A DNA stretch of 64,000 nt from Centipeda infelix ATCC 43532 (lineage in GTDB: Bacteria > Bacillota > Negativicutes > Selenomonadales > Selenomonadaceae). The position numbers were made by a program, and so were the translations under genes. The notes below the pieces were generated by a model. It was not told where the DNA came from, did not search any database, and saw only the letters and a list, made by a program, of their open reading frames with translations. Within the stretch, counting starts at the first letter, position 1. Every line of letters begins with the position of its first letter. Location of the stretch: positions 339,424 through 403,423 of the forward strand of contig NZ_JH376798.1 in the NCBI RefSeq assembly GCF_000234095.1, given 5' to 3'. Positions 59,574-64,000 of the stretch are shown one piece after another.

Positions 59574-61483
59574 AACACGTTGTTGTCGACCCGATTACGC
59601 GCATTGAGGGACATCTGCGCGTCGAGATCCAGGTGGATGAGACGACGGGTAAGGTCACGGATGCCATCTCCTCCGGTACGGCATGGCGCGGCCTTGAGCT
59701 CGTCATGAACGACCGCGACCCGCGTGACGCATGGGCATACATTCAGCGCATCTGCGGCGTCTGCACGTCGTCCCATGCGCTCGGCTGCCTGCGTGCCGTG
59801 GAGGATGCGTTCGGTATCACCATTCCGAAGAACGCACACTACATTCGCAACATCATCGCGGCGTGTCTCGGCCATCAGGACCACATCATTCATTTCTATC
59901 ATCTGCATGCCCTCGACTGGGTCAGTCCGCTCGAGGCGCTCAAGGCGGATCCTGCGGCGACGGCGGCACTCCAGAACACGGTGCTCGCAACCTATCGTCT
60001 GCCCTTCCGCGGCCCTGCGGGGCTCGAGACGGAGGCATACCCGCACGACGTACCCGTATCGAACCCCGAGTATTATGCGGCGATCAAGGCGAAGGTGCAG
60101 AAGATCGTGGAGAGCGGCCAGCTCGGTATTTTCTCCGCGCAGTGGTGGGATCACCCCGACTATCAGATGCTGCCGCCCGAGGTGCATCTGATGGCGATTT
60201 CACACTACCTTGAGATGCTGGACAAGCAGAAGGATCTCGTCGTGCCGCACGTCGTCTTCGGCGGCAAGAACCCGCACCCGCACTATTGCCTTGGCGGCAT
60301 GCCCTGCTCCATCTCGATGGAGGACGGCAATGCGCCGATCAACACGGCACGCCTGGCAATTGTTGACCGCTCGATCCAGTCCGCGCGTCACATGATGAAT
60401 GACTACTACCTGCCGGATGTGCTCGCCATCGGGCATCTGTATGTGCAGAAGGGCTATGTCTCGGGCGGCGGCCTTGCGAAGGAGCGCGTGCTCGCGTTCG
60501 GCATGTTCCCGCAGGAGCCGTTCAGCGGCGCGACGAACGGCGATTTCTTCAAGGATCTGCTCGTGCGCTGCAACGGCGTTGTCGAGAACTTTGCGGGCGG
60601 CGTGATGCAGGCAAAGGTCTATGACTTTAAGATGGAGGATGTCTCCGACCCCGAGGTCATCAGCGAGAGCGTCGAGCACGGCTGGTACGAGTACAGCGGC
60701 GGAGACAGCAAGGGGCTGCATCCGTGGGAGGGCGAGACGAAGCCGCACTATACGGAGCCGAAGGAAGGCACGAAGACGGAGTGGAAGGCTCTGAACGAGC
60801 AGGGTAAATACTCGTGGCTCAAGACCCCGAAATGGCGCGGCAAGCTCTGCGAGGTCGGCCCGCTCGCGCGTTACATCGTGCTCTACACGAAGGCAAAGCA
60901 GGGGCTGCTCGGCGACCTCACGTGGGCGGAGCAGATGATTGTCGATCAGATCGACGCGGTGACGAAGGTGCTCGGCGTTCCCGTCGAGGCATGGCTGCCC
61001 TCGACGGTCGGTCGCACGGCGGCGCGTGCGCTCGATGCGCAGCTGCAGGCGGAGATCAGCAAGTTCTTCTTTGACAAGCTTGTCGCGAACATCAAGAGCG
61101 GCGACACGCGCGTGGTGAACAACGAGAAGTGGGATCCCTCGACCTGGCCGAAGGAGGCAAAGGGCGTTGGCTTCTACGAGGCGCCGCGCGGCGCGCTCAG
61201 TCACTGGGTCGTCATCAAGGACGGCAAGGTGGCGAACTATCAAGCGGTTGTGCCGACGACGTGGAACGCCTGCCCGCGTGATGATGCGGCGGGACACGGC
61301 GCATACGAGATGACAATGATGGATACGCCCGTGAAGATTGCGGACAAGCCGCTCGAGATCGTGAAGGCGGTGCGCTCGTTCGACCCGTGCATGGCGTGCT
61401 CGACCCACCTCTTTAACGCGAAGGGGGAGAAGATCCGCGTCGTCACGACCGACCCCTACGCCGGCGTGCGCGTGGACGAATAG
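59570..61483 (+). CDS. hyaB: [NiFe] hydrogenase large subunit
   Basis: 637 residues holding the Ni-Fe centre. N-terminal RICGVCTSSHALGC and C-terminal DPCMACSTH supply the four cysteine ligands. After the final His an extension of 24 residues (LFNAKGEKIRVVTT...) must be cut by the maturation protease encoded at 63622. The length suits group 1 uptake hydrogenases. It oxidises hydrogen and passes electrons through HyaA to the cytochrome b. Two central inserts (about residues 355-420) are longer than in E. coli HyaB. Confidence 0.93.
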   Translation: MKHVVVDPITRIEGHLRVEIQVDETTGKVTDAISSGTAWRGLELVMNDRDPRDAWAYIQRICGVCTSSHALGCLRAVEDAFGITIPKNAHYIRNIIAACLGHQDHIIHFYHLHALDWVSPLEALKADPAATAALQNTVLATYRLPFRGPAGLETEAYPHDVPVSNPEYYAAIKAKVQKIVESGQLGIFSAQWWDHPDYQMLPPEVHLMAISHYLEMLDKQKDLVVPHVVFGGKNPHPHYCLGGMPCSISMEDGNAPINTARLAIVDRSIQSARHMMNDYYLPDVLAIGHLYVQKGYVSGGGLAKERVLAFGMFPQEPFSGATNGDFFKDLLVRCNGVVENFAGGVMQAKVYDFKMEDVSDPEVISESVEHGWYEYSGGDSKGLHPWEGETKPHYTEPKEGTKTEWKALNEQGKYSWLKTPKWRGKLCEVGPLARYIVLYTKAKQGLLGDLTWAEQMIVDQIDAVTKVLGVPVEAWLPSTVGRTAARALDAQLQAEISKFFFDKLVANIKSGDTRVVNNEKWDPSTWPKEAKGVGFYEAPRGALSHWVVIKDGKVANYQAVVPTTWNACPRDDAAGHGAYEMTMMDTPVKIADKPLEIVKAVRSFDPCMACSTHLFNAKGEKIRVVTTDPYAGVRVDE

Positions 61484-61495
61484 GGGGCGATCCGC

Positions 61496-62179
61496 ATGAA
61501 ACAAGAAGTACGCAAGGAGTACTACCTCTTTAGCCCCTTCCTGCGCATCTTTCACTGGCTGATGGTCATTGCGATCATCGTGCTCTTTATCACGGGCTTC
61601 CTCATTACGAAGCCGCCCGTGATCCTTGCCTCCGAGCCGACGAATACGCCGCTCCTGATGAACCTCGTGCGCAACATCCATTTCATTGCGGCGTTTGCGT
61701 TCTGTGCGGGCTTCATCGGACGCATCTACGGCTTTATCATCAATCGCGGTGACCGCCTTTTCCCGCATTTCTGGAAAAAGCAGTATTACCGAGACACGAT
61801 CGATGTTGCGATGCACTACATGCTCATCAAGCCGACACACGCACCGTTCCTGCGCAACCCGCTTGCACGCGCTTCGTACGCGGGGCTGTATGTGCTCGTT
61901 GCCATCGAGGTGCTGACGGGCTTTGCCATGTACTACATGACGGAGCCGTCGGCGATCGGCGGCATCCTGTTCGGCTGGGTGAACCGTGTCCTCGGGAATG
62001 AGTTCATGTCGCATTTCGTGCATCACTATGCAGCGTGGGCGATCATTCTCTTTGCAATTGGACATTTCTACATGGTCATCCGTGCGGAGTTCATGGAGGG
62101 CGAGGCGGAGGTCTCAAGTATGTTCGCAGGCAGCAAGCTGCTGCGGCATACGGCGGCGGACGCGCAGGATGTGGAGTAG
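61496..62179 (+). CDS. hyaC: hydrogenase cytochrome b subunit
   Basis: 227 residues with four membrane helices and the expected haem histidines in FHWLMVIAIIV, IHFIAAFAF, HHYAAWAIILF and GHFYMVI. It anchors the hydrogenase and passes electrons to quinone. GGGGGCG lies six bases before the ATG. The haem and order of genes match hyaABC. A large R2 hairpin separates it from the accessory genes. Confidence 0.9.
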   Translation: MKQEVRKEYYLFSPFLRIFHWLMVIAIIVLFITGFLITKPPVILASEPTNTPLLMNLVRNIHFIAAFAFCAGFIGRIYGFIINRGDRLFPHFWKKQYYRDTIDVAMHYMLIKPTHAPFLRNPLARASYAGLYVLVAIEVLTGFAMYYMTEPSAIGGILFGWVNRVLGNEFMSHFVHHYAAWAIILFAIGHFYMVIRAEFMEGEAEVSSMFAGSKLLRHTAADAQDVE

Positions 62180-62234
62180 TTCGGTATTGTCGATTGTCCA
62201 GTTTGCCGTGCCAATCTCGCCATGCAAGTAACAA

Positions 62235-62309
62235 GCGCCCCTTCCACCGCCTCGCGGTCCCCCTCCCCCGTCGCGACGGGGGAGGGGGACCGCGAGGCGG
62301 TGGGGGCGC
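62235..62309. repeat. GC-rich dyad repeat R2, copy 5 (near-perfect hairpin)
   Basis: About 36 of 37 pairs are possible around the centre GTCGCGAC, from GCGCCCC to GGGGCGC. It lies inside the hydrogenase operon between hyaC and the HMA-like gene, and could slow or partly stop transcription and so set the ratio of structural to accessory proteins. Confidence 0.75.
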
Positions 62310-62357
62310 CTGTGGCGGATACAACAGACATTTATTTAGAATATAAAGGAGCAACAT

Positions 62358-62600
62358 ATGTGTAAAGAATGCGGCTGCGGGCTCGCGGAGAGTACAACGC
62401 ATTTGCAGTTTTTTGTCAAGGGCTATACGGCGGAGAATGCTGCCGCCGTGGAGAAGGCTCTGCTCGGCCTTGCGGGTGTGCTCTATGTACACATCCACAC
62501 GCACGACGGTGAGACGACGGTGGACTATGATCCGGCAAAGACGAAGATGACGGAACTCATCAGCACCTTTGCTGCACACGGTCTGACGGCGGAGCTGTAG
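62358..62600 (+). CDS. small HMA-like protein with N-terminal CxxCGC motif
   Basis: 80 residues. It begins MCKECGCG, a motif that in E. coli HypB (CTTCGCG) forms a high-affinity nickel site, then a ferredoxin-fold heavy-metal-associated-like domain (LQFFVKGYTAENAAAVEKALLGLAGVLYVHIHTHDGETTVDYDP). The domain lacks the usual GMxCxxC loop. AAAGGAG precedes the ATG by six bases, and hypA begins one base after its stop. The neighbouring HypB lacks the CxxCGC motif, so this protein may supply that site in trans. Confidence 0.75.
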   Translation: MCKECGCGLAESTTHLQFFVKGYTAENAAAVEKALLGLAGVLYVHIHTHDGETTVDYDPAKTKMTELISTFAAHGLTAEL

Positions 62601-62601
62601 G

Positions 62602-62940
62602 ATGCACGAGATGGCGATTGCCGAGGGCATCCTTGACATCGCCCTCACGCACGCGCGGGACAATGATGCGCAGCGCATCGAGCGCATCCACCTCCTCCTC
62701 GGGGAGCTCTCGGGGGTGGAGACGGAGGCGCTGACGCTTGCCTTTCGGACGCTCGTGCGCGGGACAATGGCGGAGACAGCGGCACTGACGTGGACGCGCA
62801 TCCCCCTTGCGGGACGCTGCCACGACTGCGGCAAAGAACGCGCGCTGCGCCCGCAGGACTACCTCTGCCCCGACTGCGGCGGCGGGATGGAGTTCACGCA
62901 TGGGCGCGAGATGCGCGTTGACTATATAGAGATGGAATAG
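62602..62940 (+). CDS. hypA: hydrogenase nickel metallochaperone
   Basis: 112 residues. N-terminal MHEMAIAEGI with the conserved nickel-binding His2 and Glu3, and a zinc ribbon CHDCGKE ... CPDCGG. It passes nickel to the large subunit with HypB. The gene is packed between the HMA-like protein and hypB. Confidence 0.93.
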   Translation: MHEMAIAEGILDIALTHARDNDAQRIERIHLLLGELSGVETEALTLAFRTLVRGTMAETAALTWTRIPLAGRCHDCGKERALRPQDYLCPDCGGGMEFTHGREMRVDYIEME

Positions 62941-62942
62941 GT

Positions 62943-63605
62943 ATGAAGGTAGTTGTAAAGGCGGACATCCTCGGACAGAACGAGGCGGCGGCGGCGGAGA
63001 ACGCGGCACTCTTTGCGCGGCATGGCATCTACGCGCTGAATCTCCTCGGCTCGCCCGGCTGCGGCAAGACCTCGCTGCTCGAGCAGACACTCGCGGCACT
63101 CGGCGGGGAGCTGCGCATGGCGGTCATCGAGGGGGATCTCTTCACGACGAAGGATGCGGCGCGCATCGAACGCTGCGGTGCACCTGTCGTGCAGATCAAT
63201 ACGAGCGGCGGCTGTCATCTGGATGCGGCGATGGTCGCGGCGGCACTTGGGAAACTGGATTTGTCCGCGCTCGACCTCCTCGTGATTGAAAATGTCGGCA
63301 ACCTTGTCTGTCCCGCCGAGTTTGCGCTCGGCGAGGATGCAAAGGCGGTCGCGCTCAGCATCACGGAGGGCGACGACAAGCCGCTGAAGTACCCGCTCAT
63401 TTTCAAGGAGTCGGCGGTGGCTCTCCTCAACAAGGTGGACATTCTGCCCTATACGAATTTCGATATGGAGGCGGCGGAGCGCGACATCACGGCACTCCAT
63501 CCCGGCATTGCCGTGATGCCCGTCTCGTGCCGTACGGGTGAGGGGCTCTCAGCGTGGTATGACTGGCTGCGCGCGCAGGTGCGGGCGAAGAAGAAACAGG
63601 CGTGA
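62943..63605 (+). CDS. hypB: hydrogenase maturation GTPase
   Basis: 220 residues. A SIMIBI GTPase with Walker A NLLGSPGCGKTSLLEQT, the metal-site region EGDLFTTKDAARIERCGAPVVQINTSGGCHLDA, and NKVDILPY. The N-terminal CxxCGC nickel motif of long HypB proteins is missing; the chain starts directly with MKVVVKADILGQNEAAAAENA. It starts two bases after the hypA stop. Confidence 0.93.
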   Translation: MKVVVKADILGQNEAAAAENAALFARHGIYALNLLGSPGCGKTSLLEQTLAALGGELRMAVIEGDLFTTKDAARIERCGAPVVQINTSGGCHLDAAMVAAALGKLDLSALDLLVIENVGNLVCPAEFALGEDAKAVALSITEGDDKPLKYPLIFKESAVALLNKVDILPYTNFDMEAAERDITALHPGIAVMPVSCRTGEGLSAWYDWLRAQVRAKKKQA

Positions 63606-63621
63606 CAATAGGAGGAAGGCG

Positions 63622-64000
63622 ATGAGCGTGATCGATGACCAGTTGGTTGCGGTGGCGCCCGTGACGGTGCTCGGGATCGGCAATATTATTTTGCGGGACG
63701 AGGGCTTTGGCGTGCGTGCCGTGGAGTATCTGGAGGAGCACTTCCACTTTCCACACGATGTCCGTCTGCTCGACGGCGGGACGCTCGGCCCCGAGCTGCT
63801 GCATTTCGTCACGGGGACAGAGAAGCTGCTCATCCTCGATGCGGTCGCGGGCGACGCACCTGCGGGCACGGTCTACCGCTTTGAGGACGACGCGGTGATG
63901 GCGCATTTTCAGGAAAAGATGTCTTCACATGAAATCGGGATTCAGGATGTGCTCGCGTGGCTGACGGTGACGGAGCGGGCGATTCCAAACGTCGTTGTGC
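63622..64000 (+). CDS. hyaD: hydrogenase maturation protease (partial)
   Basis: At least 126 residues, cut by the window end. GIGNIILRDEGFGVRAVEYL carries the first nickel-sensing acidic residue (Glu), LLILDAVAGD the Asp, and SSHEIG the His of the HycI/HybD/HyaD family. It removes the C-terminal extension of HyaB after nickel insertion. AGGAGG lies six bases before the ATG; the gene is 16 bases after hypB. Confidence 0.9.
   Translation, partial: MSVIDDQLVAVAPVTVLGIGNIILRDEGFGVRAVEYLEEHFHFPHDVRLLDGGTLGPELLHFVTGTEKLLILDAVAGDAPAGTVYRFEDDAVMAHFQEKMSSHEIGIQDVLAWLTVTERAIPNVVV

Noticed and set aside
60200-62065. 621-codon minus-strand frame across hyaB and hyaC
   Set aside because: Antisense shadow of the hydrogenase genes; composition typical of reverse GC-rich coding DNA.

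Overview
The window reads as chromosomal DNA of a diderm Firmicute of the class Negativicutes, most like an oral or rumen Selenomonas. The evidence is a GC-rich, Firmicute-style gene set (parA-parB-DUF4446, gdpP-rplI-lon-dnaB, GdpP c-di-AMP phosphodiesterase, LCP protein, strong AGGAGG ribosome sites) next to outer-membrane traits (two autotransporters, GmhA for LPS heptose, SPINDLY-type O-GlcNAc transferase) and a membrane-bound [NiFe] uptake hydrogenase. The assignment is inferred from gene content; no rRNA is present.

Layout. 1-320: a compact locus that looks like a type I toxin-antitoxin pair. 336-8000: DASS transporter (-), iron alcohol dehydrogenase and RpiR regulator (+), an O-acetyltransferase (-) and gyrA (-). 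8-17.4 kb: O-GlcNAc transferase and a lipoprotein (+), a 5'-truncated autotransporter (-), malic enzyme (-), an LCP protein (-) and a CYTH protein (+). 17.4-17.7 kb: a dense DnaA-box cluster, a candidate replication origin. 17.8-28 kb: MgtC, threonine aldolase, a second autotransporter with a Pro-Asn tract, a WG-repeat protein and the AmmeMemoRadiSam pair. 28-33 kb: small secreted proteins, an AGCS symporter, a holin/amidase-like pair and tRNA-Arg(CCT). 33-43 kb (-): two DUF805 proteins, two paralogous diguanylate cyclases, phosphohexomutase, GmhA and small unknowns. 43-58 kb (+): MutS-like ATPase, DUF2232, gdpP, rplI, Lon-type protease, dnaB, pfkA, parA, parB, DUF4446 and an M23 peptidase. 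58-64 kb (+): a probable noncoding RNA, then hyaA-hyaB-hyaC, an HMA-like protein, hypA, hypB and a maturation protease cut by the window end.

Connections. ParA and ParB have three perfect parS palindromes here, two of them inside the Lon-type protease gene. Together with the DnaA-box cluster and the housekeeping genes this places the window near the origin. The hydrogenase set forms one operon in which structural genes, nickel delivery (HypA, HypB, and a small protein carrying the CxxCGC motif that HypB lacks) and the large-subunit protease are co-transcribed.

Intergenic DNA is rich in repeats: three copies of a 163-176 bp nested palindrome with covarying arms, at least four members of a MITE-like family ending in TAAGGAAtCGCTGATAAA, five copies of a GC-rich dyad, and terminators that share a CTGCTGCACGAAG-like stem. 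No CRISPR array, complete insertion sequence or prophage was seen.
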